From a virus: 64,000 nt of DNA. The translations under genes were made by a program, and so were the position numbers. The notes under the pieces were generated by a model, which had not been told where the DNA came from, did no database searches, and saw nothing but the letters and a program-made list of their open reading frames with translations. Where the stretch lies: IMG/VR virus record IMGVR_UViG_3300044904_000056, positions 40,041 to 104,040 of that record. One strand, given 5' to 3'. Below, piece by piece: positions 7,269-14,193 of this stretch (position 1 is the stretch's first letter; the number at the start of each line of letters is the position of its first letter).

Positions 7269-8386
7269 CGTCTAAACTCGTCAAAAACTTCATCATATAG
7301 TTTGTAGGCTGAATGATTGTCGTTTACATATTCCCTCGCTTCCTTTCTAGGATACCCTCTCACATCATATTTCATAATCGCTTCAGGATACTTGGCCAGG
7401 TCAGAGATAGGCAGTACCAAATTATCTGGGATGGCACTTCGGAGAAGGTTTTTGTGCACTACAGGGACGCAGCCATAATATAGAGCCTCAACAATTGTGT
7501 TGTTGTAGGAACCTCTCCGGTAGGCTTTATATTTTGCCCTATGCCCTTGAAAGTCAGCCATGAATCCCGCTCTGGAAAGGATTTTTGCCCGTCTCTCTAC
7601 TGAGACCCAACCATAGTAGGTTGCTAAGCCCTTCCCTGAGTATTGTGGGGCAAAAAAATCCTTACCAACGACCTTCTTCCAGCCATTTTCTTTTCTCATG
7701 TTATAGTATTCAATGCCGGAATTGTAGAGCTTTACTTCGTAACCTTTGTCGAGGAGTCGAGGTACCCCATCAAAGAAGGGTTTGATTCCTTTCACATTCT
7801 TCCATTGAGGCATCCATACAACGCGATTCTCAATGCGTTCCTTTTCGGAAGGCTTTCCGATAGGAATAAAAGGAATATAAACGGTCTGTACCGGATAGCC
7901 TGCTTTGACGAGAGGCTCTCCATAAGCAGGCTGAGTCACGAGAGTCTTCTCGCATAGCGGCAAAACTTGTTCCCCAAACTCCTTGTATGTATCCCAATAA
8001 GCATCCGAGATATAGCCGACAATCGGTATATCCAGTTTATTCAGCCTCTTTAACAAGGCCATAAAGACAGGACTGCCCCCATAAGCTTTTGTCGGATGCG
8101 GACAGAGGAAGCTCAACATCACTACATCGTAGGATGTTAGAAAGGCTAAAGTCTCTCGATAGTTTTCCCTATGGTGTGGAGCGTAGCCATCAATAGTGAT
8201 GTAGGAATCCCCACCACGGATTAATTTTCTTTCAGGCAACAAGAGGGGATGTTTTGTTTTCTGGTTGGCGCTAACGAGGACGTGAAAGGTGTCACCTTTC
8301 TGGTCTGCTACCTTCCGATAGGTTCTCAGGCGAGTGTTGATGCCCCCTACGGAAGAGGTAGGCCAATGCAGGACTGCAATTTTCAC
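7265..8386 (-). CDS. Glycosyltransferase (GT-B, group 1 type)
   Basis: An N-terminal Rossmann-like start (MKIAVLHWPTSSVGGIN) and a C-terminal half with NNTIVEALYYGCVPVV, the E-x7-E-like nucleotide-sugar signature of GT4/GT1 enzymes, support the call. I start at GTG 8386 (373 residues), which overlaps the upstream stop as GTGA and fits the conserved first strand. A longer reading from 8518 runs antiphase through the preceding gene. It would transfer a sugar from a nucleotide donor, either to modified DNA bases or to a virion or host glycan. No membrane anchor is seen. Confidence 0.8.
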   Translation of the reverse strand: MKIAVLHWPTSSVGGINTRLRTYRKVADQKGDTFHVLVSANQKTKHPLLLPERKLIRGGDSYITIDGYAPHHRENYRETLAFLTSYDVVMLSFLCPHPTKAYGGSPVFMALLKRLNKLDIPIVGYISDAYWDTYKEFGEQVLPLCEKTLVTQPAYGEPLVKAGYPVQTVYIPFIPIGKPSEKERIENRVVWMPQWKNVKGIKPFFDGVPRLLDKGYEVKLYNSGIEYYNMRKENGWKKVVGKDFFAPQYSGKGLATYYGWVSVERRAKILSRAGFMADFQGHRAKYKAYRRGSYNNTIVEALYYGCVPVVHKNLLRSAIPDNLVLPISDLAKYPEAIMKYDVRGYPRKEAREYVNDNHSAYKLYDEVFDEFRR

Positions 8387-9003
8387 GATGCTTTCCTGAA
8401 GAGGAGATAGATGCTCCTCTTGTTTGCTGATTGAGCTACTAGCCGATAGCCCAGCCCTAGGAAGCAAGTCTCCATCTCTAGAGCCGGCAGGCGTCTCGAA
8501 TCGGTCAGGACTACCCAAGCGGCTTTGTCAAAGACGGCTTCTGTGACAGTTCTGTATTGCCTCTTGGCTTTACTGAGAGTCCAATCGGGGAAGTCTGCCA
8601 CTACAAGGTCTGGATGCTGAAAGAGACTATCTATCACTACCGATTGAGCCCCACCAAGAGGCTCTATGATAGAGGTAGACCAGCTATGGTGCCGCCCTGC
8701 TTCCAGGATGTACGCATAGCAGCGCCTCTCATTTGAGTAGACTTCGTGCTTGTTGGGATTGAATAGCAGCTGAAGGATTTGAGCGTTGACTCCCACCCCA
8801 CCAAACAGTTCAACGATGTTCTTTGGTTGCGGAGCAATTTGGCTGACGAGCTCAAAGAATCGCCTAGCTTCAGCCTCGGTCTCCCCAGGTTCGTAACGGA
8901 GCCGCCAGAATATGCCCCGCTTCGATGGCAGAGTGTTCTTCGCAACTCGGGGGAGTTTAGAGGGGAGCATGATGCGTGCTCCGGCCACAAGGATTGATTG
9001 CAT
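8383..9003 (-). CDS. Rossmann-fold methyltransferase-like protein
   Basis: IVELFGGVGVNAQIL (about 63-77) resembles SAM-binding motif I and YSNERRCYAYIL the following strand. PDLVVADFPDWTL sits where DNA and RNA methylases keep a DPPY-like motif, but the sequence is DFPD, so catalysis on an exocyclic amine is doubtful. The ATG at 9003 has GAGGAGA upstream. It is coupled to the glycosyltransferase by GTGA. It may be a nucleic-acid methyltransferase or a related SAM protein. Confidence 0.55.
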   Translation of the reverse strand: MQSILVAGARIMLPSKLPRVAKNTLPSKRGIFWRLRYEPGETEAEARRFFELVSQIAPQPKNIVELFGGVGVNAQILQLLFNPNKHEVYSNERRCYAYILEAGRHHSWSTSIIEPLGGAQSVVIDSLFQHPDLVVADFPDWTLSKAKRQYRTVTEAVFDKAAWVVLTDSRRLPALEMETCFLGLGYRLVAQSANKRSIYLLFRKAS

Positions 9004-9023
9004 CTTGTTTCTCCTCTACAACA

Positions 9024-9061
9024 AAAATGATGGCGGGAGGCTCCGAAGAGCAACTCCCGCC
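9024..9061 (-). terminator. Rho-independent terminator
   Basis: On the minus strand an 8-bp stem (GGCGGGAG/CTCCCGCC, 9032-9039 with 9054-9061) is followed by ATCATTTTTG. It lies directly after the Asp-Ala-Ser-repeat gene and would end its transcript. Confidence 0.8.
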
Positions 9062-9085
9062 TATCAGCACTTTACCAGGACTGTA

Positions 9086-10264
9086 CTACGCTGCTGCCTT
9101 GCAAGCCTTCCCGAAGATTTTGAGCTTGGCCCCGAGATGAGACACGTCACCCGTGAACAGAAACTTCCCGGCAATCTTCGCCTCTTGCCAGTCCGACTTC
9201 TTGAGCCCCAGCTTCTCCAGCTTGGTCTTCGGATAGAGATAGACGCGAAAGCCTTCGTCCTTGTCCGGGCGGATGAATCGTGCCCAAGGCCCACCAGGAT
9301 ACTTGACATAAAGCTCCCCGCTGCTCTTGGTCTCAACCTCCGCACCCAGCGCCTCTGCCTTGCTAGACACTAGGATGTCCTTCACCGCACTGGAGAGCTT
9401 ACCACTCTTGGAAGACTTCTGCTTCTTTTCCTTGTGATGGTGATGCTTGTGTTCCTTTTTGGACACTTCCTTGTCCTCCTCTTTCTCGTGCTTCTTTTCT
9501 TCCCTGGGATGGTGATGCTTATGACCCTTCTCCTTCTTTCTCTTGTCTCCCTCCTCTTCCCTATTAGCTTTCAGAACTGCGATACAATTCTTGGACTCAA
9601 CGCAACGCTGGCACTCTGGCACATCCGGGTCGGGGTATTTCCCGAAGCAATCTTCAATTCCGGAGGGAATCGGTATGGACGGTGCCCGGGGTTTATACGT
9701 TGCCGGGTCAATCTGTACGAGGGGGGAGCCTTTCGACTCCCCCCTCTCGCTGCTGTCGTCCGAGGCATCCTCAGAGCTATCATCCTTCTTTTCTGAAGAA
9801 TCGTCCTTCTCTTTCCCGTGGTGCTTCTTGCTACCCTTCCTGCCCTTCGGAGGCTCTGGCTCCTCAGAGCTGTCGTCCTTCTTGTCGGAGGCATCAGAGG
9901 CGTCACTAGCATCGCTCTTGTCCGATGCGTCGCTAGCATCCGAGGCATCACTGGCATCTGAAGCATCAGAGGCGTCAGAAGCGTCACTGGCGTCAGAAGC
10001 TTCAGAGGAGCTATCGTCCTTCTTGTCGGATGCGTCGGAAGCATCCGATGCGTCGCTAGCGTCCGAAGAATCTGGAGCTTCAGAACTGTCGTCTGGCTCC
10101 TTCTTCTTCGTTGAGGACTTCTTGGGAGACTTCTTTGAGGACTTTGGAGTTTCTTCCTCAGAGCTGTCGTCAGACTTGTCCGGCTCCTCTTCCGAGGAAT
10201 CGTCAGCAGCCTTCCCTGGTTTTGCCTTGTGCTTTTTCTTCTTGTCTACTTTCTTTTCGGCCAT
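9086..10264 (-). CDS. Asp-Ala-Ser repeat protein with Cys4 motif and C-terminal folded domain
   Basis: No known family is recognised for the whole 392-residue protein. Residues 1-60 are Lys/Asp/Ser-rich. Residues 66-130 are mostly tandem Asp-Ala-Ser triplets broken by KKDDSS, and more DDSSE blocks follow to 175. Cys206, Cys218, Cys221 and Cys227 form a zinc-type motif (CFGKYPDPDVPEC...). Two His/Lys clusters (248-252, 272-276) follow, and residues about 290-392 look like a compact alpha/beta domain. The start ATG has GGAGG seven bases upstream and abuts the sigma-like gene's stop. The acidic serine-rich region resembles phosphorylated or DNA-mimicking disordered proteins, but that role is conjecture. 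Confidence 0.75.
   Translation of the reverse strand: MAEKKVDKKKKHKAKPGKAADDSSEEEPDKSDDSSEEETPKSSKKSPKKSSTKKKEPDDSSEAPDSSDASDASDASDASDKKDDSSSEASDASDASDASDASDASDASDASDASDKSDASDASDASDKKDDSSEEPEPPKGRKGSKKHHGKEKDDSSEKKDDSSEDASDDSSERGESKGSPLVQIDPATYKPRAPSIPIPSGIEDCFGKYPDPDVPECQRCVESKNCIAVLKANREEEGDKRKKEKGHKHHHPREEKKHEKEEDKEVSKKEHKHHHHKEKKQKSSKSGKLSSAVKDILVSSKAEALGAEVETKSSGELYVKYPGGPWARFIRPDKDEGFRVYLYPKTKLEKLGLKKSDWQEAKIAGKFLFTGDVSHLGAKLKIFGKACKAAA
9875..10069. repeat. 9-bp tandem codon repeats encoding (Asp-Ala-Ser)n
   Basis: About twenty near-consecutive 9-base units encode DAS triplets. Third positions vary (GAT/GAC, GCA/GCG/GCT/GCC, TCN/AGC), so the repeat has been kept at protein level and is not a recent slippage product. 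Confidence 0.9.
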
Positions 10265-10861
10265 CTACCATCCTCCTTCAGAGTCAACAACTGCGGTTCT
10301 TATTTCGTCCACTACACGCCGCACATCCCCACTTCGCATCCCTAGATACCCCCGGATGTGTCGCAGTTTGATGCGGAAGCTCTTTGCACCCCGGACATTC
10401 TGTCCCTGGGAAATAAGTTTGTTTCTCCGGCAGAAATCCCTCCACGCAAACTCAGAAACTTGAATTGGTGGGTCTAAAAGTATTTGCAGGAACATCCGGG
10501 CTTCACAGGAGAGTATCGGATATAGAACTTCCGCCCGTTCGTGCATCCGGTAAAGGAAGTTATCTGCATAGTCTGGCCAGTTGTCTGCCTCCCCTAATTG
10601 GACCTCAACTCCGTCCCGGCTCCAAGTTCTATCAAACCGGGAAAGGTCCCGAAGGCGGTTGTATAGGGCACGTTTGAAATATCGTGCGAAATAGATTTGA
10701 CCATCTGGGAATTCTTCGCAGCATTGGACCAATATGAGCAGGCCCTCTGCTTCTAGCTCCTCTGATGATCTACGGAAATGACCAGGTATCGCGTAGTGAT
10801 GCGCTACCCAGTGGATGAGATTCTTGAAACGACGCAAGGCAACGTCCGTATTGTATGCCAT
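10265..10861 (-). CDS. RNA polymerase sigma-factor-like protein
   Basis: Residues roughly 10-85 resemble sigma-70 region 2: a helical stretch (LIHWVAHHYAIP), an EELEAEGLLILVQCCEEF segment like the core-binding 2.2 helix, and FARYFKRALYNRLRDLSRFDRT like regions 2.3-2.4. The C-terminal half is basic and could hold a degenerate region 4, but no clear helix-turn-helix was identified. The start is set at ATG 10861. A TTG at 10885 is possible, but the only good ribosome site (GGAGGAGG) lies inside that extension. It probably directs host RNA polymerase to phage promoters. Confidence 0.7.
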   Translation of the reverse strand: MAYNTDVALRRFKNLIHWVAHHYAIPGHFRRSSEELEAEGLLILVQCCEEFPDGQIYFARYFKRALYNRLRDLSRFDRTWSRDGVEVQLGEADNWPDYADNFLYRMHERAEVLYPILSCEARMFLQILLDPPIQVSEFAWRDFCRRNKLISQGQNVRGAKSFRIKLRHIRGYLGMRSGDVRRVVDEIRTAVVDSEGGW

Positions 10862-10943
10862 GACGCTGGGATACGCCTCCTCCAAGGCGAGTCGGAGTCT
10901 ACTACTAAACTCGGAGCGAGTAAAGGAAAATTTTCCCCTTCAC

Positions 10944-11579
10944 CTACTTGCCTATTTTGGCTTTCCGGCGAGGCGTGGAAACCTTCTGACTCCTGGAAAG
11001 CGGTCTCTTCTTGGGAACAGCGGCTCTCTTGGTTTGCGCTTTATTCTTGCCAATTCTTCCTCCGTGTACACGACGTACTCGACTGGGATTTTTCTTCCAT
11101 GCGTTGATGGAATGCTTAGGACCACGTGGCGCTTTCCGGTTGCTGGGTCTACTCTTTCGCTTTTGAACTTTGCTTCTGGGATCAGTTTTCTCAGGCTGGA
11201 CAAAGTCGCATTTGCGTAATTTGACCTCGGCTCTACGGATGCGCTTTGGGAAGGACTCAGAGCCGATGAGCTTCCTGCACTTGAGACAACGGACTGTGCT
11301 TGCACCTTCTACCTCCTCTCTGCCTGATGGGCAATGGCATATCTCTGAAGGTACATCTCTTGGGAATCGGAGGGGCCTTGGATACCGCTTGATTGACCGG
11401 GGAGTTCTGACCGTTATCATACTCCAAAACCAATTTTGCCTAGTCTGGTCTTTCTGGGTCCACACTTGTACCCCAAATTTGGGGAGCAATTTGTAGACCT
11501 TTCCAGTGCGCCCGGTAACGGTATCCACAACATACGTCACTCCAGGGATGATAACTTTCTCACCGTAGGCCCCATCCAT
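10944..11579 (-). CDS. Basic protein with N-terminal SH3-like segment and zinc ribbon
   Basis: Residues 1-58 look like a small beta barrel (GVTYVVDTVTGRTGKVYKLL, then FGVQVWTQKDQ). Residues 82-128 contain CHC, CLKC and a later Cys that could bind zinc. Beyond residue 130 the chain is extremely Lys/Arg-rich and low in hydrophobics, unlike a folded domain. A different frame over the same DNA (10952-11305) looks more protein-like there, so a frameshift or overlapping gene is possible. The start ATG 11579 follows AGGAGGA and a GCGTTCTAT element. RFPR is at residues 71-74. Confidence 0.65.
   Translation of the reverse strand: MDGAYGEKVIIPGVTYVVDTVTGRTGKVYKLLPKFGVQVWTQKDQTRQNWFWSMITVRTPRSIKRYPRPLRFPRDVPSEICHCPSGREEVEGASTVRCLKCRKLIGSESFPKRIRRAEVKLRKCDFVQPEKTDPRSKVQKRKSRPSNRKAPRGPKHSINAWKKNPSRVRRVHGGRIGKNKAQTKRAAVPKKRPLSRSQKVSTPRRKAKIGK
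10952..11305 (-). CDS. Candidate overlapping or frameshifted reading frame
   Basis: The part from about 11230 to 10952 reads as a plausible alpha/beta domain (SLRKLIPEAKF, DPATGKRHVVLSIPS, IPVEYVVYTEEELARI) and ends with RRFPRLAGKPK, the same C-terminal tag type as neighbouring proteins. No convincing ribosome site precedes a start codon in this frame. It may be reached by frameshifting from the 10944-11579 gene, or the assembly may carry an indel. The earlier part of this frame (11305-11235) is antiphase to the zinc ribbon and is probably not coding. Confidence 0.4.
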   Translation of the reverse strand: MQAQSVVSSAGSSSALSPSQSASVEPRSNYANATLSSLRKLIPEAKFKSERVDPATGKRHVVLSIPSTHGRKIPVEYVVYTEEELARIKRKPREPLFPRRDRFPGVRRFPRLAGKPK

Positions 11580-11599
11580 TCCCGTTTCCTCCTGATTGA

Positions 11600-11608
11600 A
11601 TAGAACGC
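11600..11608 (-). promoter_or_regulatory. GCGTTCTAT element, copy 2
   Basis: GCGTTCTAT on the minus strand ends 20 bases before the ATG at 11579, with AGGAGGA in between. The spacing is the same as at 2781 and 21416. It may be a -10-like promoter element or a leader signal. Confidence 0.5.
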
Positions 11609-11630
11609 TGAGTTGTTGATAACAGGGGGC

Positions 11631-11655
11631 AGAGGGGGTGGTTCAAGCCCCCTCT
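11631..11655 (-). terminator. Hairpin after the HU-like gene
   Basis: An 8-bp stem (AGAGGGGG/CCCCCTCT, 11631-11638 with 11648-11655) begins three bases after the stop of the HU-like gene. It lacks a long T run, so it may be an inefficient terminator or a 3'-end stabiliser. Confidence 0.5.
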
Positions 11656-11657
11656 TC

Positions 11658-12347
11658 CTACTTCTTTTTCTTCGGAGCGACCACCTTCACCTTCGCAGCC
11701 ACGTACTCCTTCAAAGGTTTTGCTGGCGAAAAGCGTATCTTATTACTTGCTGGCTTCGCAGGGAACGTCTTATGCTCCCCTGTGAATGGAACGATTCCCT
11801 TTCGTTTTGGCAGGGCCTTCCGGTAGGCAACCCGGATACGGCCAATCTCCGGCAGGCGGAAGAATCGGTCATTCTTCAGACCGTGGTGAGCTTCCGTCAC
11901 CAGAGCTTCGTAGATGGACCGGACAATTTTGGTTGTCTGGCCTGTTTCCTTCGCAATTGCAGTGTAGAGTTTCATCTTGCGTGATTCTCCTTTGTCTCCC
12001 TCTTTGGGGAATATGATTATGTACTTCTGCCGGGTCCGGGGTCCGCTATAGAGCTTCGCACCAAAATGCTCCTGGAGGAGGCTGATAATCTCCTCAGAAA
12101 GGTGCGTGGTGTAGCAGCCGTGAAACTTCTTCACTACGATTTCGTGAAGCTGTTCCTTGGGTACGTTGAAATAGTCAATTCCTAGACGGCGGTACAAATT
12201 CGCCATCTCGATATCGGCGTGGGCTCCTCCGTGGCGGAGGCGTTCTAGTTTATCTGTCTTTTCCTGACGGAAGAGACGGTTGTCAGCGAGACGCTTTGCT
12301 TTTTGTTCGGGAGTCTCGTTTGAGGTTATGTGGAAGGCGTGACTCAT
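11658..12347 (-). CDS. HU/IHF-like DNA-binding protein with N-terminal extension
   Basis: Residues about 125-216 follow the HU pattern: two helices (YTAIAKETGQTTKIVRSIYEALVTEA), a strand with FFRLPEIGRIRV, the beta arm with Arg/Lys and Pro (KALPKRKGIVPFTGE), then KIRFSPAKPLKEYV. A 120-residue N-terminal extension, helical and charged, is unusual for HU. The C-terminus ends PKKKK. It would bend or compact phage DNA. The start overlaps the upstream SWIM-type gene by ATGA. Confidence 0.85.
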   Translation of the reverse strand: MSHAFHITSNETPEQKAKRLADNRLFRQEKTDKLERLRHGGAHADIEMANLYRRLGIDYFNVPKEQLHEIVVKKFHGCYTTHLSEEIISLLQEHFGAKLYSGPRTRQKYIIIFPKEGDKGESRKMKLYTAIAKETGQTTKIVRSIYEALVTEAHHGLKNDRFFRLPEIGRIRVAYRKALPKRKGIVPFTGEHKTFPAKPASNKIRFSPAKPLKEYVAAKVKVVAPKKKK

Positions 12348-12634
12348 CCCCTCTTGTGCTCCTTCTGCCGTAGGAACTCTACTAAATTTTCAGTGTGCTT
12401 GCAGACGTGTGGAACTGCGTTCAGGACGGCCAGAGGCGCACGAAATTGTCCTTCAGGGCAGGTACAGAATTCGATTTGCTGACGGGTCTTGGCGTTGACG
12501 AGCAGAGTGCAGTAATAAGTCTTGCCTGAATCCCCGCTCGTTATTTTGTAGATGAATGCTGCCCAATCCTCCGGAAGTCCTAATTTCACATCATCCCGGA
12601 GCTGGACTTGGTCATACTTCCAGAGTTTAGACAT
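12344..12634 (-). CDS. SWIM-type zinc finger protein
   Basis: The protein carries CTC...VCKH, the CxCx(n)CxH arrangement of SWIM domains, near residues 58-82 counted from ATG 12634. That start has GGAG nine bases upstream and gives 96 residues. A longer reading to 12694 would overlap the upstream gene for 68 bases. SWIM domains bind DNA or proteins in recombination and repair factors. No partner domain is present. Confidence 0.7.
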   Translation of the reverse strand: MSKLWKYDQVQLRDDVKLGLPEDWAAFIYKITSGDSGKTYYCTLLVNAKTRQQIEFCTCPEGQFRAPLAVLNAVPHVCKHTENLVEFLRQKEHKRG

Positions 12635-12818
12635 TGATGGTACTCCTTCGCTGGTCGTAGTTGTAGAGGATGGCCTGAAAGACAAGCCTTGCAACTTCCT
12701 GGTTCTCTAAGGCAAGGTTGAAGACTTTGTCAAAGGACTTCTCATCATTCGCCTGGAGACTCCTAACAAGGCACTCAAATACAAACTTCTCCCAGCTCCT
12801 CATCGTCTCTGTCCTCAT
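12627..12818 (-). CDS. Small helical hypothetical protein, 63 residues
   Basis: It is a single helical-looking domain (WEKFVFECLVRSLQAND, then FNLALENQEVARLVFQAILYNY) with no recognised family. The ATG at 12818 has GGGAG upstream. It overlaps both neighbours by 4-8 bases, which supports a real, coupled gene. Confidence 0.6.
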   Translation of the reverse strand: MRTETMRSWEKFVFECLVRSLQANDEKSFDKVFNLALENQEVARLVFQAILYNYDQRRSTINV

Positions 12819-13108
12819 TGCTTCTCTCCCTTGAGGTCTCGGGAGTCGTACTCCGCTGAGATGTATTGTTTGAGACAGGTTAGGTTCCCATCAGAGCCTT
12901 CAATCAACCACCAGAAGTCCTGCATCTCTCGCACCATCTCTTCCATCTCCTCAAGCTCCTCTCTCCCACTTGCTACTGAGAAGATTCGCTGGAGTCCAAG
13001 CGGTGTCGGTTTGGAAACTAGAGGAGCAAGAAGGCGCAGACCAGCCCGTACATCCCACAGGCCTGCACGGATTCTCGAAAGCTTCTCACGGTTACTTAGC
13101 CTTGGCAC
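12815..13108 (-). CDS. Small helical hypothetical protein, 97 residues
   Basis: The GTG start at 13108 lies within the end of the upstream gene. The protein is basic at the N-terminus (PRLSNREKLSRIRAGL), then has an acidic coiled-coil-like stretch (REELEEMEEMVREMQDFWWLIEG) and a C-terminal half with one Cys. No family is recognised. Confidence 0.6.
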   Translation of the reverse strand: MPRLSNREKLSRIRAGLWDVRAGLRLLAPLVSKPTPLGLQRIFSVASGREELEEMEEMVREMQDFWWLIEGSDGNLTCLKQYISAEYDSRDLKGEKQ

Positions 13109-13301
13109 GGTACGCCTCCTCCCGCTGCTTTAGCTTTAGCAGGTCATCTTCCAATCCTAGGGCCTTCGCAATCCGCAGGTAGACCTCACTCACAGTCGTA
13201 TCCGCTAAGTGGATAGCTTCGCCTCCCGGAACGTTCTTGCCGTCCTCAAAGGCGTCTATCCGGATGCGGACCATCCTCCGGGGTTTCTCTACTACTCTCA
13301 T
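13092..13301 (-). CDS. Small hypothetical protein, 69 residues
   Basis: The N-terminus is basic (RVVEKPRRMVRIRI), followed by an alpha/beta-looking region and a Lys-rich C-terminal helix. The ATG at 13301 follows GAAAGGAAGG. It overlaps the next gene by 17 bases. No function can be assigned. Confidence 0.55.
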   Translation of the reverse strand: MRVVEKPRRMVRIRIDAFEDGKNVPGGEAIHLADTTVSEVYLRIAKALGLEDDLLKLKQREEAYRAKAK

Positions 13302-13395
13302 AGCAACCTTCCTTTCAAGCCCTCCTCAGGAGAGGCTGAACGACCCACTTTACAGACGATTTGAGCTGGTCTAGAGGCTAGGATAGGGCTTCCCC

Positions 13396-13758
13396 CTACC
13401 GGAACTCGATAGGACGGTGCTTCCGGACGGCCTCGTTCAAGCCTACGACTAGGAAGAGGGCCTGCACCCTATCGTCATCTTCAGCAGGCCAAGGACCAAT
13501 TACGACACAGAGGCGGGTAGCTATCTTCTCACATTGGCGCCAGGGAATCTCCGCAGTAGACTCATTAGCATAAAGTATGTATGCCAGAGGCTCCTTGTAC
13601 GGTGGGGGAGGACAGGTTCCATCCTGCTTATGTGTTTGGAGGATTTCCCAGTTGACTCCTGCCAGAGCAGCCAATCTCTCCTGAAATTTCAGGAATGCTT
13701 CAGCACTCCAATGGGCACGTCCGAAGTTGAAATTGACACCTAGACTATCGTTCATCAT
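13396..13758 (-). CDS. Hypothetical protein, 120 residues
   Basis: It looks like a single globular domain: an amphipathic helix (SAEAFLKFQERLAALAGVNWEIL), a Pro-rich loop with one Cys, then hydrophobic strands (LAYILYAN, LCVVIGPWP, ALFLVVGL). No family is recognised. AAGGTGA lies upstream of the tandem ATGATG start at 13758. Confidence 0.55.
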   Translation of the reverse strand: MMNDSLGVNFNFGRAHWSAEAFLKFQERLAALAGVNWEILQTHKQDGTCPPPPYKEPLAYILYANESTAEIPWRQCEKIATRLCVVIGPWPAEDDDRVQALFLVVGLNEAVRKHRPIEFR

Positions 13759-13799
13759 GTTAGTTCACCTTCTCACCCAAGTTGGGGTGTGTTAGATTT

Positions 13800-14192
13800 T
13801 CACTTCTGAATCTTCCGTTGAACTTCCCTCAGACGGGCCTTCGTCCAGTTCCGAGCAGCCGGATGGAGCATGTATATTGGTTTGCGTAGTGGTACATAGC
13901 CACATTCCTTGAAAGTTTTCTGTGCTACCCTACCACACACTAGTATAATGTCTGGGTCAAGCCTAATCAGATTTTCCGCAAGCCAATCCGGATCGGGTTT
14001 GCCGTGATGTTTGGCCTTAGTGACTAATTCCCGACAGACATTAGTCAACAACAGCCGTTCTTTATTCTGTTCGCCCACCAGCTTGTAGAGCCTACGGCCA
14101 GAAGCGTTCAGGGGGTTGATCTTGAAGTAGCGAGGAGCACGGCCAGTTCGATAGCCCCACATCGTTTCGAGGACTGCTACGATTGGCCCCAT
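13800..14192 (-). CDS. Uracil-DNA glycosylase-superfamily-like protein
   Basis: LLLTNVCREL (about 47-56), LDPDIILVCGRVAQKTF (79-95) and LHPAARNWTK (109-118) follow the order of the central strand, the 'gk.A' helix and the HPAxxxW loop seen in UDG-fold proteins. The N-terminal water-activating motif of family 4 enzymes is missing, so base excision activity is uncertain. It is short at 130 residues. It lies two bases after the FtsK-type gene. With the glycosylase at the left edge, the window contains two proteins of this fold. Confidence 0.6.
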   Translation of the reverse strand: MGPIVAVLETMWGYRTGRAPRYFKINPLNASGRRLYKLVGEQNKERLLLTNVCRELVTKAKHHGKPDPDWLAENLIRLDPDIILVCGRVAQKTFKECGYVPLRKPIYMLHPAARNWTKARLREVQRKIQK

Positions 14193-14193
14193 G

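Noticed and set aside
9875-10069. Regular repeats as a CRISPR-like array
   Set aside because: The units are 9 bp, contiguous, in coding phase and encode Asp-Ala-Ser, with no spacers.
9543-10463. Long plus-strand reading frame (306 codons) opposite the Asp-Ala-Ser repeat gene
   Set aside because: It is the antisense shadow of the 9-bp codon repeat, has no ribosome site and is Ser/Leu low complexity. No plus-strand gene is supported anywhere in the window.
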